This document shows, piece after piece, positions 17,736-27,929 of a stretch of 64,000 nucleotides of DNA; the first letter of the stretch is position 1; the number at the start of each line of letters is the position of its first letter. The position numbers and the translations under genes were made by a program. The notes beneath the pieces were generated by a model. That model ran no database searches, was not told the origin of the DNA, and worked only from the letters and a program-made list of their open reading frames with translations. The stretch comes from Desulfobacter vibrioformis DSM 8776 (lineage in GTDB: Bacteria; Desulfobacterota; Desulfobacteria; Desulfobacterales; Desulfobacteraceae): contig NZ_JQKJ01000002.1 of the NCBI RefSeq assembly GCF_000745975.1, positions 281,803 through 345,802 on the forward strand, in the 5' to 3' direction.

Positions 17736-20699
17736 CTATCCCTGGTATTTAACTTCTTCAACTTCATAACATTCAATGGCATCACCTGCCTTGATATCAT
17801 TATACCTTTCAAGGCCGATACCACATTCATATCCCTGTTCAACTTCCTTGACATCATCCTTGAACCTGCGCAGGGAAGACAGTTCAGTATCACATTTTAT
17901 AATACCGTCACGCAGCAGGCGCACTTTTTTGCCACGCACCACTTTGCCTTCTGTGATGCCGCACCCGGCAATGGTCCCGATTTTGGGAACCACAAAAGTT
18001 TCCCGAACCTCGGCCCGCCCAATGATATTTTCCTGAAAGGTTGAGGGCATCATGCCGTCAAGGGCGGCTTTGATATCATTGATCACATCATAAATGATGT
18101 CATAGAAGCGCATGTCCACATTCTCATCCTTGGCAAGCTTGCGGATCTGTGGTGTGGGCCGGACATTGAACCCGATGATAATGGCATCGGATACCGCGGC
18201 CAGGGACACATCAGACTCATTGATGGTGCCCACGCCGGAATGAACAATTTTAACATCCACCTCTTCTTTAGCCAGGTCTTTCAGAGAGTCGTTCAGCGCT
18301 TCAATGGAGCCCTGGACATCTGCCTTGACAATAAGCTTGAGTTCCTTGATCTCGGCTGAGCCGAGATTTTCAAACATTTTTTGCAAATTGGCCCGACTCT
18401 TCTTGGCCAGCTCCTTGGCCCGCTGTTTCTGCATACGGTGGGCCGCAATCTGCTTGGCATCCTTGTCTGATGCCACAGCCACAAACTCGTCACCGGCATC
18501 GGGAACGCCGGTCAGGCCCACAATTTCCACAGGCGTGGAAGGTCCTGCCGATTCCACCCGGTTTCCGGAATCATCAATCATGGCCCGGATATGGCCGGAA
18601 TGAAGACCGCAGACAATGGGGTCACCGTCCTTTAAGGTGCCCTGTTTTACCAGAACAGTGGCCACAGCACCACGGCCGATATCCAGACGGGATTCCACCA
18701 CGTAGCCCGTGGCATTCCGGTCCGCGTTGGCCCGCAGTTCCAACACTTCGGCCTGGAGCAGCACCATTTCCAGCAACGAATCAATGCCCTTGCCGGTTTT
18801 TGCGGAAACCTTCACAAAAATAACGTTACCACCCCACTCCTCGGACAGCAGATCGTGTTCGGACAGCTCACGCATAATACGATCCGGATCCGCACCTTCC
18901 TTGTCCATTTTGTTCACAGCCACCACCACAGGTACGCCTGCCGCCTTGGCATGGTTTATGGCCTCAACCGTCTGGGGCATGACACCATCATCGGCTGCCA
19001 CCACCAGAATAACAATGTCCGTAACCTGGGCTCCCCTGGAACGCATGGCAGTGAATGCGGCATGCCCCGGTGTATCAAGAAAGGTGATCCGTCCGCCATT
19101 GGGGGTTTGAACATTATACGCGCCAATGTGCTGGGTAATGCCGCCGGCCTCGCCGCTGGTGATCTTGGATTTCCGGATCACGTCCAGCAATGACGTTTTA
19201 CCATGGTCAACATGCCCCATGATTGTAACCACAGGGGGACACCCTTCCAATTTTTCTTCGTCCTCGGCCTCGGACGACGCCACATTCAGCAGGGTCTCTT
19301 CTTCAAAACTTGCCTTTTCAACTTCAAAATCAAATTCAGCAGCCACAAGGGAGGCGGTGTCATAATCAATGGTCTGGTTCACCGTCGCCATCACGCCCAT
19401 GCCCATGAGTTTTACAATCATTTCGTTGGCTTTGATACCCATACGCTTGGCAAGTTCAGCCAGTTCAATGGCCTCATCAATCTTTACGCGTCGCTTGATG
19501 GCCTTGGGCGTTGTGATCTGGGTTTTCTGGAAACCATTTTTTTTGCCTTTGGGATCTTTTCTGCCCTTTTTCTTACGGCCGCCGCCCCTGCCCTTGTAAA
19601 GGTCATCGCCTTCCACCACAGCCTTTTTCTTACGCCGCTTTTTCCTGGATCCGGGTCCGTCAGAGGATTGGGGGTCATCACGCGTCCACGCCCGCTTACG
19701 CTCATTGGGGGGATCAGGCGGCATAACCACATCCGTCCCCGGCGTAGCGGACGCATCGGGCTCCGGTACCGGTTGCCTGCGGACAGGCCGGTCATGATCA
19801 CTTCCGGTTGCGGAATGATTCTCTCCGGCTTTCATGCGTTTTATATTTTCCAAGACCATGGGATCTGCCACTCTGACAATCTTGGCAGGCGTTGTTTTTT
19901 TCTTCTTCTTTTTACGTTTGCCCTGGTTATTGCCATCGTCCTGGAGTTCATCCCCGCCAGGCTGTGCCGTATTCTGTTCCTGCTCCAGGGACGCTTCCGG
20001 ATCACCACCCACCGGTTCCGGAAAAGACTTATCCTCCCCGGAATCTGCCGGTTCAGGCGTATGGTTTTCATTTTTTTCTTGGGATTGGGGCGGTACCACA
20101 GGCGTTTGAGAGGTTTCATCTTCCTGCTGTTTTACAGCATGGTCATCTTCGACAGGAACCTTTTCAATTTTTTCTTTGACATCAATGGTCACGTTTTCAG
20201 ACTCCGGCGGTTCTTCAACCCTGGCGGGCTTGATAATTTTGGCGGGTTCGCTGGTTTTGGACAGAACCTTTCTGGCAGGCCGTTTTACAACCGGTTCTTT
20301 CGGGGATTCAGGCGCCTTCTCACTGTCACGGGAGACCGGCTGCGCCTTTGCAACAGCACCATCTTCCTGACCCGGCGCATCTTCCTGGTCACCAGGGTCA
20401 TGGACCGTCGGTTCTTCGGGCTCGAGAGCGTCTTCCATATCCTCCTCATCCATCTCCAGTTCATCAGTCTGGGATATAGCCGTTGTCCTGCGCCTGCGGA
20501 TCACCGAGGGACGGACCTTAACCTCATTGGAGCGCTTCTTTTTGCCCAATAAATTCTGTTTGACAGCGGCGACGTCACTGTTATCCAAAGCACTCATATG
20601 GCTTTTAACATCTATTTCCAGCTCCTTAAGTTTGTCAAGAAGCTGCTTGTTTGTCATGTTCAGATCTTTAGCTAACTCGTATACCCTGACCTTGGCCAT
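17736..20699 (-). CDS. infB: Translation initiation factor IF-2
   Basis: 987 residues. An N-terminal IF2_N domain ([19 protein letters not shown]) is followed by a long, low-complexity charged linker of about 350 residues rich in E, K, P and Q. A second IF2_N module lies near 405-460. The GTPase starts near residue 490, with G1 [10 protein letters not shown]3 DTPGHAAF and G4 NKMD, then domains II-IV. It delivers initiator tRNA to the 30S subunit. The long linker is normal for proteobacterial-type IF-2 though at the long end. Confidence 0.98.
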   Translation of the reverse strand: MAKVRVYELAKDLNMTNKQLLDKLKELEIDVKSHMSALDNSDVAAVKQNLLGKKKRSNEVKVRPSVIRRRRTTAISQTDELEMDEEDMEDALEPEEPTVHDPGDQEDAPGQEDGAVAKAQPVSRDSEKAPESPKEPVVKRPARKVLSKTSEPAKIIKPARVEEPPESENVTIDVKEKIEKVPVEDDHAVKQQEDETSQTPVVPPQSQEKNENHTPEPADSGEDKSFPEPVGGDPEASLEQEQNTAQPGGDELQDDGNNQGKRKKKKKKTTPAKIVRVADPMVLENIKRMKAGENHSATGSDHDRPVRRQPVPEPDASATPGTDVVMPPDPPNERKRAWTRDDPQSSDGPGSRKKRRKKKAVVEGDDLYKGRGGGRKKKGRKDPKGKKNGFQKTQITTPKAIKRRVKIDEAIELAELAKRMGIKANEMIVKLMGMGVMATVNQTIDYDTASLVAAEFDFEVEKASFEEETLLNVASSEAEDEEKLEGCPPVVTIMGHVDHGKTSLLDVIRKSKITSGEAGGITQHIGAYNVQTPNGGRITFLDTPGHAAFTAMRSRGAQVTDIVILVVAADDGVMPQTVEAINHAKAAGVPVVVAVNKMDKEGADPDRIMRELSEHDLLSEEWGGNVIFVKVSAKTGKGIDSLLEMVLLQAEVLELRANADRNATGYVVESRLDIGRGAVATVLVKQGTLKDGDPIVCGLHSGHIRAMIDDSGNRVESAGPSTPVEIVGLTGVPDAGDEFVAVASDKDAKQIAAHRMQKQRAKELAKKSRANLQKMFENLGSAEIKELKLIVKADVQGSIEALNDSLKDLAKEEVDVKIVHSGVGTINESDVSLAAVSDAIIIGFNVRPTPQIRKLAKDENVDMRFYDIIYDVINDIKAALDGMMPSTFQENIIGRAEVRETFVVPKIGTIAGCGITEGKVVRGKKVRLLRDGIIKCDTELSSLRRFKDDVKEVEQGYECGIGLERYNDIKAGDAIECYEVEEVKYQG

Positions 20700-20771
20700 T
20701 CGTTGCCCCCAGTAATCCTCTATAGTTGATTCTTTTGAAATACGTTCCCCGCGTTACCGATGCAACAGTCC

Positions 20772-22169
20772 TTATTCACCTGATTTTTCAACCTGCCCAT
20801 CTTTCTCCTCATTGTCCTGCCCATCCTCGGCATCAGCAAACATGTTCCCATCCCCGGCATTGTCATCCATATCAGTGGCGCTGTCCTGAGCCGGGGCAGC
20901 CTGCAGAAGTGCCTCCCGGGCACTTTGCCGCTCACCCGCCATCAGGCGTCCGCCTTCGTCAATCATGGCCTGGGCATTTTCCACGGAAATATTTAAAAAA
21001 GCCGCAAGATCCTCGGGCATGGCATCCATAATATCCAAAAATGAGGAATAACCTGCCTTGAAGAGTATCTCTGCTGCCGACAGATCCACTGTGGAGAGTT
21101 TCATCAGGCTGTCGTACCCCTCCTTGACCTCCCGGCTGTATTCCTCTTCACTGGTGACTTCAAGATGCCAGCCGGTGATCTCACAGGCAAGGGATACATT
21201 CTGCCCTCCCTTACCAATGGCAATGGAGAGATATTCATCATTGACAATCACCTCCATGGACTGATTTTCTTCATCAATGATAACCCTTGCGATTTCAGCC
21301 GGGGACAGGGCATTGCAGACAAATCTTGCAACATCCGGGCTCCACTGAACAATATCGATTTTCTCGCCCCGCAGTTCCTGAACAATATTCTGAACCCGGT
21401 TCCCTTTAACCCCCACACAGGCACCTACGGGGTCCACATCGGAATCAATGGAGGAGACAGCAATTTTTGCCCTTACGCCGGGCACCCGCGCTGCCGCCCG
21501 GATGGAAACAATGCCTTCGGCCACCTCCGGCACCTCTGTTTTAAACAGTTCAACCAGAAATTCCGGATGGGTCCTGGATAAAATAATCTGGGCACCTTTG
21601 GATTCTTCCAGCACATCAAGGACAAAGGCACGGATCCGATCCCCCCGTTTATAGCTTTCCTTGGGCATCTGCTCCCTTGGCCGCAATACCGCCTCGGCCT
21701 GGCCCAGATTAATAATGATGGCACCCCGGTCAAACCGCTGGACAATGCCGTTAATTATTTTACCTTTTTTATGGATGAAATTCTCATACACGGCATTGCG
21801 CTCTGCTTCCCGCATTTTCTGTATGATCACCTGCTTGGCGGACTGGGCTGCAATGCGGCCAAACTCTTCGGTGTCAATTCGAATGCCCAAAGAATCCCCG
21901 ATTTCACATTCCGGATCAAATTCAAGCCCGTCCTCCAGAGTCAGCTCGCTATCCGAATATTCAACCTCTTCAACAACTTCTTTAAAATGGAAAACTTCAA
22001 CATCTCCGCTTTTTTCATCATAATGGACTTCGATATCCGCCCTTGGGCCAATCTTTTTTCTGGCGGCAGAAACAATGGCCTCTTTCAACGTATGAATAAG
22101 GATTTCCGCATCAATACCCTTTTCCCGGCTGACCTGATCGATTACCCTTTTTATGTCTGTAATAACCAT
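20772..22169 (-). CDS. nusA: Transcription termination/antitermination factor NusA
   Basis: 465 residues: NusA N-terminal domain (to about 125), S1 domain (INGIVQRFDRGAIIINLG), and KH1/KH2 (VDPVGACVGVKGNRVQNIV, SIAIGKGGQNVSLACEITG). A single C-terminal helix-hairpin-helix-like module (about 360-410) precedes an acidic tail. It binds RNA polymerase and nascent RNA. It sits between rimP and infB as in most bacteria. Confidence 0.98.
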   Translation of the reverse strand: MVITDIKRVIDQVSREKGIDAEILIHTLKEAIVSAARKKIGPRADIEVHYDEKSGDVEVFHFKEVVEEVEYSDSELTLEDGLEFDPECEIGDSLGIRIDTEEFGRIAAQSAKQVIIQKMREAERNAVYENFIHKKGKIINGIVQRFDRGAIIINLGQAEAVLRPREQMPKESYKRGDRIRAFVLDVLEESKGAQIILSRTHPEFLVELFKTEVPEVAEGIVSIRAAARVPGVRAKIAVSSIDSDVDPVGACVGVKGNRVQNIVQELRGEKIDIVQWSPDVARFVCNALSPAEIARVIIDEENQSMEVIVNDEYLSIAIGKGGQNVSLACEITGWHLEVTSEEEYSREVKEGYDSLMKLSTVDLSAAEILFKAGYSSFLDIMDAMPEDLAAFLNISVENAQAMIDEGGRLMAGERQSAREALLQAAPAQDSATDMDDNAGDGNMFADAEDGQDNEEKDGQVEKSGE

Positions 22170-22186
22170 GTTAAATGCTCTCCATT

Positions 22187-22675
22187 TTACTGACCTGCAA
22201 GAATTGCTCTCATGATATTGGTTCCCAAAATATCAAAGGACCTGCCGTCAACTGCAATCGTCACAGAATCATCATTTGTTTTCTCAAGAATCCCGGTGAA
22301 CTTTTTTCTTCCCTCAACGACTTCATGGGTTTCAATTTTAATACGTTCACCCTGGAATCTGATAAAGTCCGCCTTTTTCTTCAAGGGGCGGTTTGGACCG
22401 GGGGATGATACTTCCAGGCGGTAAGGACCGATATTTTCAATATGGATATCGATCAGATCCCCAAGTTCCCGGCTGACAGCCACGCAGTCATCTAGGCCAA
22501 CCCCTTTGGATTTGTCCATATAAACCCGGACAAATTTCTGCCGGTTATGGACAACACATTCAATGTGCACCAGTTCCAACCCCAAAGAATCAATCAGGGG
22601 TTCGGCCACAGCCTGAATCTGTTGTTCAACGACACCGGGGTTTTTGATGTTTATAAATCCCATATCCTGCAGCAA
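22187..22675 (-). CDS. rimP: Ribosome maturation factor RimP
   Basis: RimP core with VVEQQIQAVAEPLIDSLGLELVHIE, GVGLDDCVAVSRELGDLID and YRLEVSSPGPNRPL followed by the C-terminal SH3-like domain. It assists 30S assembly. The open frame extends to 22756, but that part overlaps a terminator-like hairpin and lacks family similarity. The start is therefore placed at the TTG at 22675, which has AAGGA 6 nt upstream; the ATG at 22663 is the alternative. First protein gene of the nusA-infB operon. Confidence 0.93.
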   Translation of the reverse strand: MLQDMGFINIKNPGVVEQQIQAVAEPLIDSLGLELVHIECVVHNRQKFVRVYMDKSKGVGLDDCVAVSRELGDLIDIHIENIGPYRLEVSSPGPNRPLKKKADFIRFQGERIKIETHEVVEGRKKFTGILEKTNDDSVTIAVDGRSFDILGTNIMRAILAGQ

Positions 22676-22700
22676 CCGTCGTCCTTTTTCCACAAATACA

Positions 22701-22721
22701 AAAACGGGCAGAGCCCGTTCC
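22701..22721 (-). terminator. Terminator-like hairpin before rimP (possible attenuator)
   Basis: On the minus strand AACGGGC-TCT-GCCCGTT is followed by TTTGTATTTG. It lies between the upstream tRNA-Gly gene and rimP. It could end the tRNA transcript or act as a leader attenuator of the rimP operon, as is known for a rimP-leader element in alphaproteobacteria. Confidence 0.65.
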
Positions 22722-22830
22722 CGATAGTAAAAACACTCAAAAATCCTCACCAACATATCAGGTTCAGATCATATCTTTCCCCTAAACAAGTGGAACAAAT
22801 CTGCCAGCCAATACCAATTCCAAATTAATT

Positions 22831-22906
22831 TGGAGCGGGCAACGAGGTTCGAACTCGCGACATCAAGCTTGGGAAGCTTGCACTCTACCAACTGAGTTAT
22901 GCCCGC
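22831..22906 (-). tRNA. tRNA-Gly (anticodon CCC)
   Basis: A 76-nt cloverleaf with CCA encoded. Acceptor GCGGGCA pairs with TGCCCGC, anticodon stem CAAGC/GCTTG encloses loop TTCCCAA, and the T-arm reads GCGAGTTCGAACCTCGT. The anticodon CCC reads GGG codons. It is the first gene before rimP-nusA-infB, the position held by an initiator tRNA (metY) in Escherichia coli. Confidence 0.95.
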
Positions 22907-22919
22907 ATATTAGCAGCAC

Positions 22920-22948
22920 TTTATAACAGAGCATCTTAAATTTGTCAA
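22920..22948 (-). promoter_or_regulatory. Sigma-70-type promoter of tRNA-Gly
   Basis: The minus strand shows TTGACA (22948-22943), a 17-nt spacer and TATAAA (22925-22920), placing the start a few bases before the tRNA. It may also drive rimP and downstream genes by read-through. Confidence 0.8.
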
Positions 22949-23016
22949 TACCCTAATATAACCGCACTTTTCCATTTCATACCGGTTTTCCCGGGTCAAT
23001 TGCAGCCGTCTAAAAA

Positions 23017-25479
23017 TTATCCGGGCAAGTCAGCCTGAAAATCATTAATTATCTTTTGGGACAGCTGCTCATGGATCTTTTTAATATTGTTTTCCGTCAG
23101 GGTTTTTGAGGCAGAGCGGTAAACGACCCTGAATGACAGGGATTTTTTATCTTCACCAATGTTGCTGCCTTCAAATACATCAAAAAGAAAATAGTCTTCG
23201 ATCAGACCCTGTTTTTGAGCAAAGGCTGAGATGGTATCTATCATGACACCCACCTCAACACGTTTTGGCACAATAAAGGTCATGTCCCTGGAAATTGAAG
23301 GGAATTTGGGCAGCCCAACCGCCTGGATAGCCTGGGGCAGCGCTTTTTCAAGACTGTCCATGTCCAGATCAAACAGATACGCATCCTGTTTCAAACCAAA
23401 GGCTGCACCCACACCTGATGCAATTTTGCCAAGGGTCCCCAGGACCAGACCGTCTTTCACTATCCTGGCACCATATCCCGGCTCAAAATAGGGACAGGTT
23501 CCGGTCTCGGTTCTTTCATAAAGAACACCGGAAATCTGAAAATACGACAGCAACCCCTGCACAACACCCTTCAGATCAAAAAAATCCACGGCTTCCTTTT
23601 TGGAATACCAGGTCTGGTCCCAGCGGTATCCGGTAATCAGTCCTCCGACCACTTCTACTTCCTCGGGCTGCTTGCCCGGGGCTGTATCAAAGAAAACTTT
23701 GCCGATTTCAAACAACTGAAGCGTGTCCACCTGTTTGGCGGTATTCCTGGCCATGGCTTCCAGCAATCCGGGCACAATGGATGTCCTGAGAACAGCCATC
23801 TGGTCGGAAATGGGATTTAAAATCTCAACCATCCGGGTCCTCTTGTCCGGATCTTCAATGGCCATACGCGCACAGGCATCTTTGCGGATAAAATTGTAAT
23901 TGATGGCCTCACAAAATCCAAACCCGGTCATGGCCTGGCGGATTTTACCGCGCAGCACCGGCCGGCTGGCAAGAGTGCGGCCTTTGGCTGTGATCAAAGG
24001 ATAGCTGGTTTCAATTTTATTATATCCCCACAACCGGGCCACTTCCTCGGAAAGGTCCTCGGGCCGGGCCACATCAACCCGGAAAGAGGGGACATGAACC
24101 TGCAGAAGGCCATCATCCTTTTGGGCTGCTTTTTTATCTATGCCAAATTCCACGGACCCCAGAATCTGTGCTATTTCATCTGCGGAAAACGAGGTCCCTA
24201 ACCGCACATTCAACGCCTTGGGGCTCAAGTCAATGGTAACAGGCGGGGTTTTGACGGGATTCTCATCAATAATTCCCCTGGCAATGGTAGCCGAACAGAA
24301 CTGAGCCATTAATGAAACGGCGCGATTCAGGGCAAACAAGGTACCTTCGGGGTCCACGCCGCGCTCAAATCTGTGGGAGGCATCTGATGCAATCCCTGTC
24401 CTTTTGGCGGTGCGCCGGATGGACACGGGATTAAAATAGGCACTTTCCACCAGCACCCGGGTGGTTGCATCCGTAATTTCAGAATTCTCACCGCCCATGA
24501 CACCGGCAATACCCACAGGCTTTTCCCCGTCACAGATCATGAGCATTTCAGGGTCCAGCTTGTGGACTTTCGAATCAAGGGTTGTAAACTCAAGGGGGGC
24601 ATCGCCGGGTTTTCCGGCTGTTCTGACTATGATTTTGCTTTTGGCAATATTGTCATAATCAAAGGCGTGCAACGGCTGTCCGGTTTCCATCATGACAAAA
24701 TTGGTGATATCCACTACATTATTGACACAAGAGAGCCCAACAGCCTCAAGGCGCTGTTTTAACCAGACCGGAGACGGGCCGACCTTGACGTCAAACAGCA
24801 TACCTGCGGTATATCTTGGACACAATTGAGGGTCTTCAATTCGGACAGAGACAAAATCGTGGATATCCCGGGAATCCATTTTGGCTTCCGGAAATGTCAC
24901 GTCCGGCAGGGTTACTTTATTCCGGGGTTCTGTAAGCGCCCCGATTTCCCGGGCCACGCCGATAAGGCTCAGGCAGTCCGGCCGGTTGGGGGTCAGATCG
25001 ATCTCGAGGACAGCATCTGTTAGTTTCAAGGCAGATTCAAGGGGGGTTCCGGTAACAAATTCGCCGTCAAGATCCATGATACCGGATGCGTCATGGGCAA
25101 GCATCAACTCCGCAGCCGAACACAGCATGCCATGGGATGGTTCGCCCCGCAGTTTGCTTTTTTTGATTTTAAAATCACCGGGCAGCACAGCACCCGGCAG
25201 CGCACAGGCGACATACATGCCTTCCCTGACATTGGGTGCGCCGCAAACAATGGGAAACAGCTCTCCCTTTCCAATATCCACGGTACAGCAGGTAAGCTTG
25301 TCAGCATTGGGATGCTGCCTTGCCTGTACAACCTGGGCCACAACCACATTGTCCAGGTAATCATAAAGACTTTCCACCCCATCTACTTCAAGGCCGGCCA
25401 TGGTCAGCCTGTCGGATAAATCCTTGGGATCAAGATCAACGGGGATATATTCACGCAACCAGCTTAAACTGACTTTCAT
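23017..25479 (-). CDS. pheT: Phenylalanyl-tRNA synthetase beta subunit
   Basis: 820 residues. An N-terminal MKVSLSWLREYIPVD precedes a tRNA-binding OB domain (about 40-150, with HPNADKLTCCTVDIG). The B3/B4 editing domain contains HAFDYD. B5 follows, then the catalytic-like core, and a C-terminal anticodon-binding FDX-ACB domain (about 725-820, FPSISRDMTFIVP). It pairs with PheS as an alpha2beta2 enzyme charging tRNA-Phe. It begins 2 nt after the pheS stop. Confidence 0.98.
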   Translation of the reverse strand: MKVSLSWLREYIPVDLDPKDLSDRLTMAGLEVDGVESLYDYLDNVVVAQVVQARQHPNADKLTCCTVDIGKGELFPIVCGAPNVREGMYVACALPGAVLPGDFKIKKSKLRGEPSHGMLCSAAELMLAHDASGIMDLDGEFVTGTPLESALKLTDAVLEIDLTPNRPDCLSLIGVAREIGALTEPRNKVTLPDVTFPEAKMDSRDIHDFVSVRIEDPQLCPRYTAGMLFDVKVGPSPVWLKQRLEAVGLSCVNNVVDITNFVMMETGQPLHAFDYDNIAKSKIIVRTAGKPGDAPLEFTTLDSKVHKLDPEMLMICDGEKPVGIAGVMGGENSEITDATTRVLVESAYFNPVSIRRTAKRTGIASDASHRFERGVDPEGTLFALNRAVSLMAQFCSATIARGIIDENPVKTPPVTIDLSPKALNVRLGTSFSADEIAQILGSVEFGIDKKAAQKDDGLLQVHVPSFRVDVARPEDLSEEVARLWGYNKIETSYPLITAKGRTLASRPVLRGKIRQAMTGFGFCEAINYNFIRKDACARMAIEDPDKRTRMVEILNPISDQMAVLRTSIVPGLLEAMARNTAKQVDTLQLFEIGKVFFDTAPGKQPEEVEVVGGLITGYRWDQTWYSKKEAVDFFDLKGVVQGLLSYFQISGVLYERTETGTCPYFEPGYGARIVKDGLVLGTLGKIASGVGAAFGLKQDAYLFDLDMDSLEKALPQAIQAVGLPKFPSISRDMTFIVPKRVEVGVMIDTISAFAQKQGLIEDYFLFDVFEGSNIGEDKKSLSFRVVYRSASKTLTENNIKKIHEQLSQKIINDFQADLPG

Positions 25480-25481
25480 AA

Positions 25482-26489
25482 TTAAAACTGCCCTAGAAAA
25501 CGCACATCATTTTCAAAATATTTTCTGATATCATCAATTCCGTACTTGAGCATGGCAACCCGTTCCATGCCCATGCCAAAGGCAAACCCTGTATACTTCT
25601 GGGTATCATAACCGACATTTTCAAACACAGCCGGGTGGACCATACCGGATCCTAGAATTTCAATCCAACCGGTATTCGAACATACCCGGCAGCCTTTGCC
25701 CTTGCACATGGCACAGCGGATATCGACTTCGGCACTGGGTTCGGTAAAAGGGAAGAAACTGGGCCTGAACCGCAGCAACGTATCCTTATCAAAAAACTGC
25801 TGAACAAAGGTGGTCAATACCCCTTTAAGATCCCCAAAGGAGATGTTCCTGTCCACCATCAGGCCTTCCACCTGATGAAACATAGGCGTATGGGTCAAAT
25901 CCGAGTCACAGCGGAACACCTTGCCCGGGGAAATAATGCGCACAGGCGGCTCATTTTTTTCCATCACCCGGGGCTGGGACCCTGACGTATGGGTCCTCAA
26001 AACAATATTTTCAGACACATAAAATGTATCCTGCATGTCCCTGGCCGGATGATATTTGGGGATATTCAGGGCCTCGAAGTTATAATAATCGGTCTCAACT
26101 TCCGGACCTTCGGCGATGTCAAACCCCAGGCGCAGAAAAATACCACTGATCTCATCCATCACCTGGGTGATGGGATGCAGGGCGCCTTTTTTCACCATAC
26201 GCCCGGGCAGAGTAATGTCAATGCCTTCAGCACCGCCTGCGGCACCGGCTTCCAGTTCAGACCGGGCCTGCCGTACCGCTTCTTCAAGCTTTAGCTTGAG
26301 CAGATTACCGTTTTTCCCTGCAGCAGGACGTTCATCCACCGGAAGGGATGGAATATTGCGCAAAAAAGCAGTGAGCACTCCCTTGCGGCCCAGAAACTGA
26401 ACGGAAATTGACTCAAGGGCGTCCTTTGAGTCTGCTGTGCTGATTTTTTCCAGGGCCTGTTTTTCAATGTCTTGGAGATTATTTTGCAA
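25482..26489 (-). CDS. pheS: Phenylalanyl-tRNA synthetase alpha subunit
   Basis: 335 residues of class II synthetase. An N-terminal coiled coil (1-90) is followed by the catalytic domain with HPITQVMDEISGIFLRLGF, TDYYNFEALNIPKYHPARD, motif 2 near RCDSDLTHTPMFHQVEG and motif 3 GFAFGMGMERVAMLKYGI. It binds Phe and ATP. Typical cluster infC-rpmI-rplT-pheS-pheT on the minus strand. Confidence 0.98.
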   Translation of the reverse strand: MQNNLQDIEKQALEKISTADSKDALESISVQFLGRKGVLTAFLRNIPSLPVDERPAAGKNGNLLKLKLEEAVRQARSELEAGAAGGAEGIDITLPGRMVKKGALHPITQVMDEISGIFLRLGFDIAEGPEVETDYYNFEALNIPKYHPARDMQDTFYVSENIVLRTHTSGSQPRVMEKNEPPVRIISPGKVFRCDSDLTHTPMFHQVEGLMVDRNISFGDLKGVLTTFVQQFFDKDTLLRFRPSFFPFTEPSAEVDIRCAMCKGKGCRVCSNTGWIEILGSGMVHPAVFENVGYDTQKYTGFAFGMGMERVAMLKYGIDDIRKYFENDVRFLGQF

Positions 26490-26509
26490 GGTTCCCCCGA
26501 AAATACGCT

Positions 26510-26863
26510 TTAGTTCAATTTGGCAGACGCCTGGGAAGCAAGCTGGGAGAATCCGGCGGGATCGGATACTGCCAGATCAGCCAGAACTTTTCTGTCCAGT
26601 TCACTGCCGGCCAGTTTTAATCCGTTCATGAACCGGGAATAGGACAGCTCATTCATCCGCGCACCGGCGTTGATACGTACAATCCACAATTTCCTGAAAT
26701 CTCTTTTTCTTGCCCGGCGGTCTCTGTAGGCGTACATCAATGCTTTGTCCACCGCGTCTGCAGCGGTTCTGTAAAGCTTGCTTCTTCCACCCGTAAACCC
26801 TTTTGCCAGTTTGAGCACCTTATTGCGGCGCCGCCTTGCTTTGAATCCTCTTTTAACTCTCAT
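26510..26863 (-). CDS. rplT: 50S ribosomal protein L20
   Basis: 117 residues. It has a basic N-terminal extension ([20 protein letters not shown]) and conserved [17 protein letters not shown] and [15 protein letters not shown]20 binds 23S rRNA and is needed for early 50S assembly. It follows rpmI after 85 nt and ends 20 nt before pheS. Confidence 0.98.
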   Translation of the reverse strand: MRVKRGFKARRRRNKVLKLAKGFTGGRSKLYRTAADAVDKALMYAYRDRRARKRDFRKLWIVRINAGARMNELSYSRFMNGLKLAGSELDRKVLADLAVSDPAGFSQLASQASAKLN

Positions 26864-26948
26864 TTTTTCTGCACTCCTTATATCTCATCAGCCGGCCGCT
26901 ACATTGGCCGGGCTTCATATGTCAGCATTAAAAAACCGCCGTGCCTGA

Positions 26949-27146
26949 TTAGCCGTAAGGCAGCATCCGGCGGACCTCTTTCATATCAGACCCGGCAACA
27001 ATCTGGGGCTGACGCAGGCTTCTTTTCCGCTTGGTGGTTTTTTTGGTCAAAATGTGGCTGGCATGGGATTTGCGGAATTTGTATTTGCCTGACCCGGTTT
27101 TTTCAAACCGTTTGGCAGCCGCACGGCATGTCTTGATTTTTGGCAT
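26949..27146 (-). CDS. rpmI: 50S ribosomal protein L35
   Basis: 65 residues, full length. [20 protein letters not shown] is the family start, followed by [18 protein letters not shown] and the end VRRMLPYG. It lies between infC and rplT in the usual order. The 130 nt before it hold short palindromes (for example GTGTATATGCGATATAC) but no riboswitch I can name. Confidence 0.97.
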   Translation of the reverse strand: MPKIKTCRAAAKRFEKTGSGKYKFRKSHASHILTKKTTKRKRSLRQPQIVAGSDMKEVRRMLPYG

Positions 27147-27278
27147 AACTCAATCTCCTGAAAGTTCAAACTATATATAAATAACTAAAAGCGGTGTATA
27201 TGCGATATACTACCACACATAAGTATCCCTTTGACACCGGAAGGCCTTCACAAAAAGGCTGAAACAGATAACCTGTGA

Positions 27279-27803
27279 TTATTTGGGGCCAAGCAGCATG
27301 GTAATGACCCGCCCTTCAAACTTGGGAAGCTGTTCCACCTGGGCAAAGTCTTTGGTCATATCCACTATTTTTTCCAGAATGGTGTTGGCCTGCTCTTTGA
27401 GCATAAACTCACGCCCCCTGAAAACCAGTGTTATTTTTACTTTATCACCATTGGCAATAAATTTTTCTATGTGCCGAGCCTTGGTTGCAAGATCATGGTC
27501 GTCTGTTTTGGGACGAACCTTGATCTCCTTGATCTGAACACTTTTCTGCTTCCTTTTGGCTTCCTGCTTCTTCTTAGTCAGCTCGTACTTATACTTTCCA
27601 TGATCCATTATTTTACAGACAGGGGGCTTGGCATCCGGAGAAACTTCAACCAGATCCAACTCATCGCTTTGGGCAATACGCAACGCCTCCGCAATGGGCA
27701 CAACTCCTATCTGTTCACCATCAGAACCGATAACCCGTACCTCAGTGGCCCTGATCCCCTTATTCACTCTTGTCTGATCTTGCTTAACTCTCTTAGTAGA
27801 TAT
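27279..27803 (-). CDS. infC: Translation initiation factor IF-3, probable AUA start
   Basis: IF-3 with the N-domain GEQIGVVPIAEALRIAQ, DLVEVSPDAKPPVCKIMDHGKYKYE, a linker rich in K and the C-domain QIKEIKVRPKTDDHDLATK. The frame stays open to a GTG at 27824. However, the only good ribosome site, GGGAGG (27814-27809), overlaps that leader and sits 5 nt before an in-frame ATA at 27803, which I take as the start (174 codons). A rare initiation codon fits the known IF-3 feedback loop, in which IF-3 rejects non-AUG/GUG/UUG starts, including its own. Confidence 0.9.
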   Translation of the reverse strand: MSTKRVKQDQTRVNKGIRATEVRVIGSDGEQIGVVPIAEALRIAQSDELDLVEVSPDAKPPVCKIMDHGKYKYELTKKKQEAKRKQKSVQIKEIKVRPKTDDHDLATKARHIEKFIANGDKVKITLVFRGREFMLKEQANTILEKIVDMTKDFAQVEQLPKFEGRVITMLLGPK

Positions 27804-27929
27804 TTTAACCTCCCGCCGCAGCACAAAATTATAATCATGTCAATATAACAAGCATAACCTATGGATTATATATACATTGGGCATACATAGCAAGAATTAT
27901 TTATTTTGTTGCTGAATTACGCCCTTACA

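Noticed and set aside
17900..20552. Long antisense ORFs (for example 449 codons opposite infB)
   Set aside because: They run opposite the charged linker and GTPase of infB and have no ribosome site or motifs; these are reading-frame shadows.
22676..22756. N-terminal extension of RimP
   Set aside because: It overlaps a terminator-like hairpin and lacks family similarity. The start is placed after it.
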